Assembly: GCF_001310635.1 (NCBI RefSeq)
Contig: NZ_BAXR01000027.1
Span: 1 to 41,135 of the forward strand
Length of the DNA stretch: 41,135 bases
From: Bacillus sp. JCM 19034
Lineage (GTDB): Bacteria > Bacillota > Bacilli > Bacillales > Bacillaceae_D
Reading direction: 5' to 3'
Shown here: positions 17,955-26,962 of the stretch, piece by piece
Numbering within the stretch: the stretch's first letter is position 1
Layout: every line of letters begins with the position of its first letter
Notes under the pieces: generated by a model
What the model saw: only the letters and a program-made list of their open reading frames with translations
What the model was told of the DNA's origin: nothing
Database searches by the model: none
Position numbers and translations under genes: made by a program

Positions 17955-18948
17955 CTATGTTAAATCGATGACTGCCCCGTCAGTCGTTGGTGTGACATTA
18001 TCAATAACGGGGTCAGTTAGTTTCCCTGACCACCAAAAACCACCTTAGCAACTGCTTTTTTGTTGTCATCCAAAATGAATTCTCCGGCTTTACCTGCACC
18101 TTGCAATGCCACACCATCAAAGCTCTCTGATTCAATCGTGCGAGCTGTATTAATCCCCGTAAAGGCTTTTCCAATTCCAGTGATATAAGCATAAGCCACT
18201 TCATTTTCTTGCAACATTGCATCAGGGATTTTTCAATAGCAAAATCTTTAAAGGTTATGATTCTGTTTTGATCAATGTTTGCTGAAGATGATTTTGCACT
18301 TGTTGTAAGTGGATGGTCTACAATAGCGTTATACAATTTCGCATTTACTTTAGCCACTTTTGTTCCGATAGCTTCAATGTTTGTGTAATACTCATCCAGT
18401 GTGTTAAATAGTTCAAGCACTGGGTCATTTTCGTATCCTGACAAGGTTTCAGTGCGTGCAGCCGTACTTGAAATAAACTTACTGTGCTGAGCATTGAACT
18501 TCTTGATTTTAGCTTGAGCCTGCAAATCCAAACGATCAGCTACTGCAGCCTGAAAATCGTTATTAACCGTGTGACGGTCAATACCTTCGTGGTACACCCA
18601 TTCCCAAGTATAAGGAACTGGCGTGTCTTGGTAGATGATCTCAGTACGCGGACCAAAGCGTGTGCTGTTACCTGTACCGGATCCAAAGGCAGTGTCCGGA
18701 TCTTTGTTGTACTCGGTACCCACAACCACCGGAATATCACTTGTCTTGACATAAAACGCTGTGTCGTTGTGCTGCACACCATCCAGTGCTTCAATTTCCC
18801 CGCCGAAAAAATCACGGAAATAAGCTTGCGTACGGAAAACAGCTTGAAGTAACTGCTTGAATTGCTTTTGATAACTACGGGCTGCTTTGTTTTGGTTTGC
18901 TGTACCCTCAGCAAAATACTGTAAATTTAAACGCATTTTCTTTTTCAT
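17955..18948 (-). CDS. Major capsid protein with probable programmed -1 extension and one internal apparent frameshift
   Basis: MKKKMRLNLQYFAEGTANQN, then QLLQAVFRTQAYFRDFFGG, PRTEIIYQDTPVPYTWEWVYHEGIDRHTVNN and QAQAKIKKFNAQHSKFISST, matches the A118 Cps-type major capsid family. Near 18229-18233 one A is missing from a run of five. Restoring it gives IPDAMLQENEVAYAYITGIG and a normal C-terminus (AVAKVVFGGQGN, stop at 18017). At that stop the sequence G GGA AAC TAA is a perfect -1 slippery heptamer. The -1 frame adds 22-23 residues ending TTDGAVIDLT at 17955. AGAGGTAATGAG precedes the start. Scaffold and head genes flank it in normal order. Confidence 0.85.
17971..18026 (-). promoter_or_regulatory. 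Probable -1 frameshift site at the capsid stop codon
   Basis: GGGAAAC (18020-18026, minus strand) is in the phase G GGA AAC and is followed at once by TAA. Downstream, ACTG-A-CCCCGT (18007-18017) pairs with ACGGGGCAGT (17971-17980), a ten-pair stem with one bulged A around a 26-base loop. The same heptamer class (GGGAAAN) drives -1 slippage in lambda G/GT. Confidence 0.75.
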
Positions 18949-18967
18949 TTCTCATTACCTCTTTCTT

Positions 18968-19537
18968 TTAATTATCGTATTTAGCCAATTTCGCAGCGAA
19001 CGGATCGTTTTCAGGAGGTTTACTCCCGCCGTTCGGATTACCGGGTGGAACAATTTGGGGAGAACTTTGGCTTTCTTCTGAATCGAATAGATACGGATCA
19101 CTTTCTTTTAAACTATCAAGCTGACTATCTAAACCTTTTAACACATCGCCATCAAGTTTAATAGTATCCATATCCAACAAAGCCTTTATTGCTTTCGTAT
19201 TCTTGACTTTAGCACCAGACAAAGTATTTTCTAACTTGTGGTCAAACGCTTGTTGTTCTAACTTCTTTTCTAACTCTGTCTTTGTTGTTTCATTCTCGCT
19301 TTTCAAACGGTCAATCTCGGCAGTTAACTCCTCATTGTCCTTTACCTTTTCGCCCAAATCAGCAAGCTGCGTATCACGGTCAGCGATTTGTTGCTTATAA
19401 TCGTTAATCTGGCTTTCTAGGCCGTCTACTTTGTCAGCTTTCTCCTTGAACGTGTTAACTACTTTCCCGTGACTTGCCATAACCTTATCAATCTGTTCAT
19501 CTGTTAAACCTAAAGATTTCAATTCTTCTCTATTCAT
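18968..19537 (-). CDS. Scaffold protein (Phage_GP20 family, 189 aa)
   Basis: MNREELKSLGLTDEQIDKVM and the following long coiled coil (KEKADKVDGLESQINDYKQQ..., ELTAEIDRLKSENETTKTEL), then KVKNTKAIKALLDMDTIKLD and a disordered Pro/Gly-rich end, match GP20-type scaffolding proteins. It guides capsid assembly and is lost from the mature head. It lies directly upstream of the capsid gene. Ribosome binding site GTAGGAGG before ATG. Confidence 0.9.
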   Translation of the reverse strand: MNREELKSLGLTDEQIDKVMASHGKVVNTFKEKADKVDGLESQINDYKQQIADRDTQLADLGEKVKDNEELTAEIDRLKSENETTKTELEKKLEQQAFDHKLENTLSGAKVKNTKAIKALLDMDTIKLDGDVLKGLDSQLDSLKESDPYLFDSEESQSSPQIVPPGNPNGGSKPPENDPFAAKLAKYDN

Positions 19538-19559
19538 TTGAGCCTCCTACATTTGTTGA

Positions 19560-19602
19560 CGCAGTATAGTCTGCGATGGATTAGCTATTTAACGCATAGC
19601 TA
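19560..19602 (-). repeat. Two short hairpins upstream of the scaffold gene
   Basis: CGCAG-6-CTGCG (19560-19575) and TAGCTAT-7-ATAGCTA (19582-19602) lie in the 105-base gap before the scaffold gene. No T-run follows. They may shield the start of the scaffold-capsid message or mark the insertion border of the upstream membrane protein gene. Confidence 0.4.
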
Positions 19603-19643
19603 CGATTTTAATGGCATAACAAAAAGACCTTTTTATGTCGTGT

Positions 19644-20219
19644 CTAGGACATGGTTTTTAAGCAGGCTATCAATTCTTCTTGCTTTTTTATCAATTTACC
19701 GTGTAAAGAATCAATTTTAGTTGTTAATTCTATTGCTATAATTGAAATGTTGGTATGGTCCCGTATTGGAATTAAATCTAAGATTCTGTGAACCTCCATT
19801 CGAAATTCTTCGCACTCCTCTATATCGCTTCTTTTAAAATCACATATTTTCATTGTAGACCCTAATGAAATCAATTCACTAGACAAGTTTATAGCAATAT
19901 CAGATAATTTCTGACTGTTTTCTTGAAACTTTTCTGTATCCTTTAATATACTATTTACATCAAGTAAAGCATTCGGTAGATGGATTAAAAACTTTATAGC
20001 CTTCCTACACTCAGTTAATTGTATATTTATCAAATTAAGACTTCTTTCATGATCTACTATACCTTTTCGTTGTTTCTCGTGATGTCTTTCTGATTCTTTC
20101 ACTTGATGTTTAGCAATCCTTAATGCAAATAAACCTCCAATTATAGCCCCTAGGATAGTTGCCCAAAAATTGTGACTTCTTATTAGAGATAAAAGCCAAT
20201 TTAAAAGTTCGTCGTCCAT
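19644..20219 (-). CDS. Membrane-anchored coiled-coil protein (191 aa), candidate moron
   Basis: The N-terminus MDDELLNWLLSLIRSHNFWA is followed by one transmembrane span (about residues 18-35, ATILGAIIGGLFALRIA). A charged, helical body follows (KHQVKESERHHEKQRKGIVDHERSLNLINIQLTECRKAI...), with C-terminal helices predicted inside the cell. It is not a known head component, yet it lies between minor capsid protein 2 and the scaffold gene. Its low GC and separated position (gaps of about 50 and 105 bases) differ from the tightly overlapping neighbours. A role in superinfection exclusion or defence is plausible but unproven. Confidence 0.7.
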   Translation of the reverse strand: MDDELLNWLLSLIRSHNFWATILGAIIGGLFALRIAKHQVKESERHHEKQRKGIVDHERSLNLINIQLTECRKAIKFLIHLPNALLDVNSILKDTEKFQENSQKLSDIAINLSSELISLGSTMKICDFKRSDIEECEEFRMEVHRILDLIPIRDHTNISIIAIELTTKIDSLHGKLIKKQEELIACLKTMS

Positions 20220-20269
20220 TTTACCACTCCTCTCTTAACTTACATTGTATAGAAAAGAATTAAACAAAT

Positions 20270-21444
20270 CTATTTACTATAACTAAAATCTTCTAATAAA
20301 TTTCTTAAAGGTGTGTACACTTTCTCACGACCATAATTCCTGCTTAAATAATCACCATTCTCTTCAAGGTGTTTCCTCATTGCTGCTTGCCTACGTCTTA
20401 CCATCATGCTCCAGTGAGCCACATTCTTACTTCCTAGCTCTTCGGCAATCATAAGGTTCTTCTTATACTTCACAATCTCCCTTTCGATTCGTCGCTGTGT
20501 ATCCCTAGCTTTTGCAACTCTTTCGTTTAATTCCTTGTCGTAATGCGGTTGATTATTCGTGTTGACACCTGGAATAAATGGTATATGCAAATGCCTGCAA
20601 TTTGCTCCTCTATGACCACCAGCTGTGCCGTACTCTGCTTTCCAATATTGATCGTAAATACTTTTGTATTCGCTAGCCTCCGGTATTTCACTAGGGAGTC
20701 TTAAATCCACAACATGGCCTTGGATGATTGAACATTGGTCCCTCGCCCCGGCAAGGCTAGTTACAACGACCGTATATACGCCATAATCAGCCATACGCTC
20801 CGTTCTAACCTCATTGAAGGTGTTTCCTAGTGTTGACTTCAAAACGGTGCGTGTGTAGCCTTCTATGCTTAGAGAGCGACCTCTATTGTTAGTGAAAGTA
20901 GATTTAATCCCTTTTTGAGCCATTTCGATGATTGCCTTTTCGACGGATTCCTCAAACGTATAAATACCTGTATTAAATAGAGCAGACGTACGATTTAACA
21001 CATTTTGATATGCGATTGCAGCTGTCCCTCTGCTGTAGTTAGAAGTTACCAGTGATTGATTGACATAATTATCAATATCGCTCCATGCTTGGTTATAGTA
21101 GCCCCTCATGATGTCGTCCAAGTTGTTAGGCACTGGCTTAGTTGGATAGGGCATAAATTGATCTATGTCTTGGATCATCCTTTGCCAGCTTCCTCAAACA
21201 TTCTTCTGACTTCCGGCTCTGCTATTGCTGTCACTTCTGATAGATGCCGAACCACATCGTTATTAAACAATCGCAACTCTGCTAACTTTTGAGCTTGCCA
21301 ATATGTGATATCTTTAGAACCACCTTTCAAGCGTTTGATAAGGATTCTAATAATTTCACCCTCGAGACTGTTATAGAGTTCAGACATATTGCTGGACCAC
21401 AAATCTAATTGAATAGGTGTGATTCGAGGACGCTTAGGATCCAT
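20270..21444 (-). CDS. Phage minor capsid protein 2 (gp4/Phage_min_cap2), apparent frameshift (391 aa)
   Basis: The first part (MDPKRPRITPIQLDLWSSNM, SLEGEIIRILIKRLKGGSKD, EPEVRRMFEEAGKG) and the second (MIQDIDQFMPYPTKP..., VRTERMADYGVYTVVVTSLAGARDQCSIIQGHVVDL, YGTAGGHRGANCRHLHIPFIPG) are both parts of the Phage_min_cap2 family, a head-morphogenesis protein with an ADP-ribosyltransferase/SPP1 gp7-like C-terminus. The frames change at GG (21179-21180). One added base fuses them into 391 residues, the usual length. A natural split with TGATG overlap is possible but less likely. It follows the portal gene as expected. Confidence 0.8.
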
Positions 21445-21448
21445 TCAA

Positions 21449-22939
21449 TCACTCCCTATCACCATATAACTCATCTTCATCAACATTAGCAGGATCCATC
21501 TCTAATTCTTCTTGTCTTATGAGATTAACCCAGTCTTTTGCAGTCTCCTCAGATACACCAAACATCCTCTGAATAGCCTCAATTTTCGGCATTAACTTAA
21601 ATGTCGTAGCTTTACCGTAATACTTCAACTTACTGTCCTGGCTTTCAAAAACCCCATCATCAAAATCGATAATAGGCTTTATATCTCTTGGCATTGGGTG
21701 AATCTTATAAGCAGCTGCAAGCTCAAAAATCGTTGTTACGAGCTCCTTAATAGCTTCACCAACAATTAACACATTGTCAGAACGAGTGGAAAATGTCTCA
21801 GAGTTTTCCGAGATGATTTCCGTTGCCGTTTTAACAGAGTGGCCATCAAAACTGAAAGTACCTGCACTAAAACCGGTCTGTAATTCGATCGTTCTTAAAA
21901 TGAAGTTAATGCTTTCAATAAACTCCTTCGCTCTCAGAGAAGGTACAAATTCATCGATAAAAGGCTCGTCCGTTTTAAATTTTTGAAAAACAGATGTCTT
22001 TGTGTCAAACCGTTTTATCGGCCTTCCTTTTTCGTCAAATCGGACTTTGAAAAAGTGATCAGAAGCGATTATTTTCCGTTTAGCTTCTTCGATCTCCCAC
22101 ATGAACTGGTCATACTTATCATTTATGTCCTTAATCTGTCTTTTAGAGTTATCTATAATCCCTAAACTAAGTGGACTGTTTAAATTGATGTTGTTCTTTC
22201 CAGCAAGCTTGATGTATATAAACAAAGGCCTGCTAAAGTTTTTCATGTGTACTTCTGCTTCGAGATTTTCATATTTTTTTAAGGAGTTTAAAGAAACCTC
22301 AATACCAACTTCATCTTTCCGTTCAGAACGGTATAGTTCATTTCGTATCCAATATTCGTTTTTACGCCATTCATGAAATTCAAGTAAGGTGTAGTATACT
22401 TCCTTCTTGCCTTCTGTCTCCCTTGTGACTGTAACAATGGCAGCTTCACTTACATCATTAGTGTTTGATTGCAAAGGAAAAAATGAATCAGCCTGACAAT
22501 AAGAAATTTTTATTTGATTAGACCCTGTATCAACATAAGGTCTTAGCACTAACCCACCTATCGCATAACCAGCTTCTAGCTGCTCCCCGAAATTCTTCCG
22601 GAATTTGTTATGAGTGAATACATTTTGCAGAAAATCATTGTCCGTTTCTTTTTCCACTTCTATTGTGCAACCTTCGTTAAATACCAATTTAGCTAGTTTC
22701 TTCGAGATAACTTTACTCACATTGAGCGAATGATAAGGACGTTCTACAATGTCTCCCTCACTGTTTAGATACTCAACATCATCGAAGATACTTCGATAAA
22801 TCTGTTTATTTTCTTCAATTCGTACATACTCTTCCTGCGTTACAGCAATTTTAGGATGATCTGTTATCTTATTTAAGCTTTGTACCATGCCGATTTTTGC
22901 GCCCCCTTTCCGAAAGAAATTTTTGATTCTCTCAAACAT
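21449..22939 (-). CDS. Portal protein, A118/SPP1 type (496 aa)
   Basis: MFERIKNFFRKGGAKIGMVQ, SRPLFIYIKLAGKNNINLNS, PLSLGIIDNSKRQIKDINDKYDQF and ELQTGFSAGTFSFDGHSVKTATEIISENSET match the A118-family portal (Phage_prot_Gp6, PF05133). It forms the dodecameric ring at the head vertex through which DNA is packaged. Full length and intact. It lies 13 bases after the restored stop of terL, with CCTCAC/GAGGTGAGGG as its ribosome binding region. Confidence 0.95.
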   Translation of the reverse strand: MFERIKNFFRKGGAKIGMVQSLNKITDHPKIAVTQEEYVRIEENKQIYRSIFDDVEYLNSEGDIVERPYHSLNVSKVISKKLAKLVFNEGCTIEVEKETDNDFLQNVFTHNKFRKNFGEQLEAGYAIGGLVLRPYVDTGSNQIKISYCQADSFFPLQSNTNDVSEAAIVTVTRETEGKKEVYYTLLEFHEWRKNEYWIRNELYRSERKDEVGIEVSLNSLKKYENLEAEVHMKNFSRPLFIYIKLAGKNNINLNSPLSLGIIDNSKRQIKDINDKYDQFMWEIEEAKRKIIASDHFFKVRFDEKGRPIKRFDTKTSVFQKFKTDEPFIDEFVPSLRAKEFIESINFILRTIELQTGFSAGTFSFDGHSVKTATEIISENSETFSTRSDNVLIVGEAIKELVTTIFELAAAYKIHPMPRDIKPIIDFDDGVFESQDSKLKYYGKATTFKLMPKIEAIQRMFGVSEETAKDWVNLIRQEELEMDPANVDEDELYGDRE

Positions 22940-22952
22940 TCCCTCACCTCTT

Positions 22953-24268
22953 TCACACTAGGTATGTTTTTGTGAAATAGTTAACGCCATAACGTAATTC
23001 GTCACATGCGTGATTATACTTATCTACAGGCATTCCAGTATCATTTCTGACGTACATCCCAATCTCTTTGATCAAGTTGTAATGATCGTACTCACCTTCT
23101 ATGTCCAATAAAAAAGAACTCCTTTAGAGAAGGCGTTCTGTACTCTTTCAATACCTACTTCAATTTTCAAACCATTACTAGATATCTTATCTCTGCTGTT
23201 GTTATCTGCTTTGTCAGTCAAAATGCCTAACAAATGAAGCTCTTCTCTCAAAGACTTACAAGCCGGATCCACAAAGAAATGATTCCAACGGGGGAAATCC
23301 CATTTGCTATAACACCACTCTACAAATAGTTTGATTTCCTTCGCATAGACAGACATGGCTTTAACTTGCCCCGATTCTGACCCAGAATGATAGTAATTGG
23401 CAAGTCTATAAAGATAATATTTACCCTCATGAAAGGACACCGCCCAAAATGCACAAGTTGTAGCATCCCCTTGACCACCATCAGCAGTAAAGAATGTTTC
23501 AATTACTCTGCCTTCGATCGTCTTTACTAAATGCATATCTTGATTAAACATAGCGTAAATAACGCCTTCTGGCATGACACGTTTTCCAAACCAATCTCGA
23601 TCAAGTAAGTATTCACTTGATGAAAGCTCTTCGTATAATTCCTTTTTCCTTTCTTCTGTGAGTGCTGGGTTGTCATTAGGTGTCCAATGCCTAAATAAAT
23701 AACGTCCTGACTTAATAAACCTGTCCAACTCTTCAAGGTTCGGATGGTTAGGAGCTGGTGGGTTTTGCTCTCCCAAGTGATAACGCCACTTGGCAGCAAA
23801 GGTACGTCTGAATGATTCCTTAATAAAATCCTTGTGCAAAAGGTTAAATTCTAGAAACGTAACGGATCCCAGCGACATACCCGTAATAGCACCTACGCTA
23901 TTCGCTTTCCCTCCGCCCTTGTAATAGATCTTTTTCTCACCGTTTGGAGTATATATTAACAAGTGGTCGCCGTGTTCGTCGTGTCTTATATCAGAACACC
24001 CGGCAAAAATATGCATCAGTCCTAACCCGTCACCATCCATAAACATACGGAAGGCCTGCTCCTGGTTGTAGGCAGACACTAAATGGTTTTGGTCCGGTGT
24101 ACGCAAATAAAAATAGGCCATTTTAAAAGCATCGGAAGTAGTTTTTCCGGAACGTGGAGTGCCTTCATTCAACTCAAATGTAATTCCATCAACTACTTGG
24201 TTTATGTTCTGAATCTGCTTTTCGCTGAACTTCAGCCGTGCCACTGCCATCACCCCCAGCCTTGACAT
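22953..24268 (-). CDS. terL: Terminase large subunit (apparent frameshift near the 3' end)
   Basis: The ATPase region has the Walker A-like NEGTPRSGKTTSD, a Walker B segment GSVTFLEFNLL and the motor HWTPNDNP. The nuclease region has TFFTADGGQGDATTCAFWAV and FFVDPACKSLREELH. The zero frame ends at 23099 after VLFYWT. Restoring one A in A6 (23110-23115) continues as LLDIEGEYDHYNLIKEIGMY and YNHACDELRYGVNYFTKTY, the standard C-terminus with the acidic Asp that binds metal. Without it the nuclease would lose a catalytic residue. The start could be 24268 or 24250; see terS. Confidence 0.9.
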
Positions 24269-25160
24269 CTAATAGGGCCTTAAGCAGTTCGTTGACTTTG
24301 CCACTTGAAGTTAGTTTTTCCGCTTTATTTATTGCAATTTCAGCTTCAGCTTCAACCTTGGCAACTTCAACTTTCATCTTATCCATACTCAGCTGCAGCT
24401 GCTCAAGCTTATGTTGCTCAAAAACACTCCCAATTTCATGTTTAAGCTTGATTGCTGCCTGCTTCCTCCCTTGGATACGTGTGAGTGCTTCCTCTAATTT
24501 TAAAACATCATCAATTTTCCGGTAGGTCGTTTCCTCTTCTTCCGTTACTACCAACTGGTCTTGCTTTGCTGTCTTAATTTCAAACTTGCCAGTTCGATCA
24601 TTAAACGATTCTACTGGCACCTTCACGGAAATTCGCTCCTTTAATATTCGCTTTTCTGTCTCCGTTAATCCTGAGAGGATACTTCGTATCCGCTCCATCA
24701 TTCGCCTTTCACGGATGGACAAGACCCGAATATTCTCATCAATTTGACCAACTGGAGAAGTATCAATTACTCCAAACATTATTTGCTCTTCTTCAGTCAG
24801 CGTGTCAAAAAGGATCGATTCATACTCCCCTGTAACAAGAGCGTTCTTATTGCCAATAGGAGCAGCTCCACCACTATTCCCTACTGCGTTCTTATTGCCG
24901 GGCGGCGGCCCTCCTTTGTTACCCTCAGCATTCTTATTCCCGTTTGGAGCTCCTGTTCTGCCTCGTTTAGGAGCGCTCCTTTTCAGTTTAGGAGCGCTCC
25001 CTTTCAATTCATCTTCCCAGTTATCTTGTGCCTTCCATTTCCGGATGGTCGAGCTAGTCACTCCAAGATAGGAAGCAATATCCTTTAATTTTGCTTCCCC
25101 TTTGGACTTCAGCCACGCTTCCTTGGCTTCTTCGCGTCGGGGATCTCTTGGTCTTGGCAT
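24189..25160 (-). CDS. terS: Terminase small subunit, PBSX/phBC6A51 type
   Basis: The N-terminus MPRPRDPRREEAKEAWLKSK and DIASYLGVTSSTIRKWKAQD is a helix-turn-helix that recognises the packaging site. A Gly/Asn repeat region (GNKNAEGNKGG..., GNKNAVGNSGG..., GNKNAL) is typical of this family. A helical oligomerisation part follows (VLSIRERRMMERI, EALTRIQGRKQAA). As read, the frame overlaps terL by 80 bases, which is unusual. Adding one base to C5 (24253-24257) would end it as KAGG at a TGATG overlap with ATG 24250 of terL, so the true end may be 24250. Confidence 0.85.
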   Translation of the reverse strand: MPRPRDPRREEAKEAWLKSKGEAKLKDIASYLGVTSSTIRKWKAQDNWEDELKGSAPKLKRSAPKRGRTGAPNGNKNAEGNKGGPPPGNKNAVGNSGGAAPIGNKNALVTGEYESILFDTLTEEEQIMFGVIDTSPVGQIDENIRVLSIRERRMMERIRSILSGLTETEKRILKERISVKVPVESFNDRTGKFEIKTAKQDQLVVTEEEETTYRKIDDVLKLEEALTRIQGRKQAAIKLKHEIGSVFEQHKLEQLQLSMDKMKVEVAKVEAEAEIAINKAEKLTSSGKVNELLKALLDVKAGGDGSGTAEVQRKADSEHKPSS

Positions 25161-25206
25161 CTACATCATCACCAACCCCCATAAATTGGATTGAGTTGTG
25201 TTTGTT

Positions 25207-25446
25207 TCAGAAATCGTCTCGCTGCAACTCAAGGTCGAGTTCGATGAGTTTTTTCAAGTCGTCTACAGAATCAATTTTGATATGGCCACTTTGAAAATCT
25301 TTTACCCATCGACTAATACCAGCATTAACGATTTTCCTATATTTCTCCTTTGCTTCATCTATCGCTTCTACCTGGGCAACCTCATATTGAAGCAACAAGT
25401 TTTCTCTATCTTCCTCTTTCACAGAACATTTGTTTGCGTTTTTCAT
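25207..25446 (-). CDS. Small protein upstream of terS (79 aa)
   Basis: MKNANKCSVKEEDRENLLLQ, then KEKYRKIVNAGISRWVKDFQ and IDSVDDLKKLIELDLELQRD. It is charged and helical. Its position before terS suggests a packaging or terminase accessory protein, but I recognise no family. Its first codons contain 19 bases identical to the SOS-type box at 518-536, which is unexpected in coding sequence. AGAAGG precedes the start. Confidence 0.65.
   Translation of the reverse strand: MKNANKCSVKEEDRENLLLQYEVAQVEAIDEAKEKYRKIVNAGISRWVKDFQSGHIKIDSVDDLKKLIELDLELQRDDF
25421..25439. repeat. Second copy of the 19-base SOS-box sequence
   Basis: ACAGAACATTTGTTTGCGT is identical to 518-536. It contains GAAC-N4-GTTT and overlaps the first codons of the gene before terS. 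Confidence 0.6.
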
Positions 25447-25481
25447 TGCCTTCTACCCGACCTTTCACCTATAATGAAAGC

Positions 25482-25578
25482 GAGATAGCGAGTTTATCAG
25501 AAACCGTGCACGGTGTGTCGCTATCTCAGCCGGGTTACCGGCGTTGTGAAGGGAGGGAGGTGTACCAGCACCCCCTCT
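25482..25578. other. Palindrome-rich structured stretch upstream of the terS cluster
   Basis: GAGATAGCGA (25482-25491) and TCGCTATCTC (25518-25527) are a perfect ten-base inverted repeat enclosing a 12-base palindrome ACCGTGCACGGT (25503-25514). GCCGG-GTTA-CCGGC (25529-25542) follows, and then a GGTG/CACC hairpin near 25557-25574. GC content is well above the surroundings. It lies between the ParB-methyltransferase and the gene before terS, so a packaging (cos or pac) site is a fair guess. An RNA-level attenuator is the alternative. Confidence 0.6.
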
Positions 25579-25583
25579 TTTAT

Positions 25584-26870
25584 TTATACTTGCTCGATTA
25601 ATTTAGGCTTAATACCCGTCAACTGCTCAAATCTCAACTTAATGGCATCACAAAAATATGGGTCTAATTCTAATAATCCGCACGTTCTTCCTAGTTGATG
25701 ACTGGCAATTAGTGTTGAACCACTCCCTCCAAAGAGGTCAATTACATAATCCCCCTTTACGCTGCTGTTCTTTATAGGGATTTCTAACAGCTCTAGCGGC
25801 TTCTGTGTTGGATGTACGTATTTACTCACGTCTCCCCGACTAACTTCCCAAACCGTAGTAGGTTCAGGTTCTTCTTCTAACAATCCCGTTCTCCAAATTG
25901 TTGCTTGCTTCCGATCGCCATACCAGTTTGGTGAATTACCTTTTTTAAAACCGTAGAATACCGGCTCATGCTGCCATCGATACTGGCTCCAGCCAAATGA
26001 TGGTGCATTTTTCACCCAAATACATTGACTACGAACCACAATACCAGCTGCATTCATGGCGTTTTCAAATTCTCGTTGAAAAGAAGATGAATGGAATACA
26101 TAAATGGCCGCTTCCTTATCCATGATTGCTGCATAGTTTGCAAAAATGGCATTCAAAAAACCTGCAAATTCTTCTGCAGGCATGTGATCATTCATAATGG
26201 TATTATGGCCATCAGAATTAAGACGTTCGGAGTCGCTCTTAACTGCAACATTGTAAGGCGGGTCCGTAACAATTAGGTTAGCGTGTCTCACTCTCATGAG
26301 TTTCTGTACATCATTTTTTTTGGTTGCGTCTCCACACACAAGTAGATGATCACCCAACTGCCAAACTTGCCCGTACTCGGTCTCCGTTTCTCTTTGACAG
26401 AGGTCTTCCAACGTTCTTTCAACGTCGAAATTATCTTCCTCCACAAAAGCCTCCTCCGTGTCTGCTGGTGTCGCTGACAGGATTTCTTCGATATCTTCTT
26501 CGTTGAAACCGGTTAATGACATCTCGAAGTCCGCATCGTTTAGCTCCAAAAGCAGCGTTTCAAGTTTTTCTTTGTCCCAATCACCACTAATTTTATTTAG
26601 AGCTAAGTTCAGTGCTTTTTCTCTATCCAGATCTAGATCGACTACAGACACCTCGATATGCTTCGGCTGCTCCTCCATCAAAACTTTGAACCGTTGATGT
26701 CCGCCTACAAGGTTACCAGTCCGCTCATTCCACACTAACGGTTCGACATAGCCAAACGTTTCGATTGACTGTTTGAGCTTTTCGTATTCTGAATTTCCTG
26801 GCTGTAGATCAACTCTTGGATTATATGGAGCTGGGTTTATTTTAGTAACAGGTATAGACAAAATATTCAT
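25584..26870 (-). CDS. ParB-N domain fused to an adenine/N4-cytosine DNA methyltransferase (428 aa)
   Basis: Residues 1-100 form a ParB/Srx-like domain (INPAPYNPRVDL, IETFGYVEPLVWNERTGNLVGGHQRF). Residues about 160-425 form an N6_N4_Mtase domain with catalytic TDPPYNVAV and, at the C-terminus, the SAM-binding IDLFGGSGST and TCGLLELDPYF. The order DPPY before FGGSG is the beta class. Such orphan methyltransferases are common in Bacillus prophages next to terminase and may protect phage DNA from host restriction or mark the packaging substrate. The start overlaps the stop of the 31-residue gene upstream (ATGA). Confidence 0.9.
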   Translation of the reverse strand: MNILSIPVTKINPAPYNPRVDLQPGNSEYEKLKQSIETFGYVEPLVWNERTGNLVGGHQRFKVLMEEQPKHIEVSVVDLDLDREKALNLALNKISGDWDKEKLETLLLELNDADFEMSLTGFNEEDIEEILSATPADTEEAFVEEDNFDVERTLEDLCQRETETEYGQVWQLGDHLLVCGDATKKNDVQKLMRVRHANLIVTDPPYNVAVKSDSERLNSDGHNTIMNDHMPAEEFAGFLNAIFANYAAIMDKEAAIYVFHSSSFQREFENAMNAAGIVVRSQCIWVKNAPSFGWSQYRWQHEPVFYGFKKGNSPNWYGDRKQATIWRTGLLEEEPEPTTVWEVSRGDVSKYVHPTQKPLELLEIPIKNSSVKGDYVIDLFGGSGSTLIASHQLGRTCGLLELDPYFCDAIKLRFEQLTGIKPKLIEQV

Positions 26871-26962
26871 ACTACACTTCCCCTTTCTATATAATGCACA
26901 AAAAGAGAGCTTCCTCGTAAGTCAGCCCTTTTTTCATTCATTATTTCATTAATCAGTGCCAT
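26867..26962 (-). CDS. Tiny protein coupled to the ParB-methyltransferase (31 aa)
   Basis: MALINEIMNEKRADLRGSSL and a short tail. It has a strong ribosome binding site (GGAGG, eight bases before ATG), and its TGA overlaps the methyltransferase ATG. It may serve as a leader that couples translation, or as a real small protein. No family recognised. Confidence 0.5.
   Translation of the reverse strand: MALINEIMNEKRADLRGSSLFVHYIERGSVV

Noticed and set aside
24238..25088. Overlapping plus-strand frames inside terS
   Set aside because: They mirror the Gly/Asn repeat region and have no start signals.
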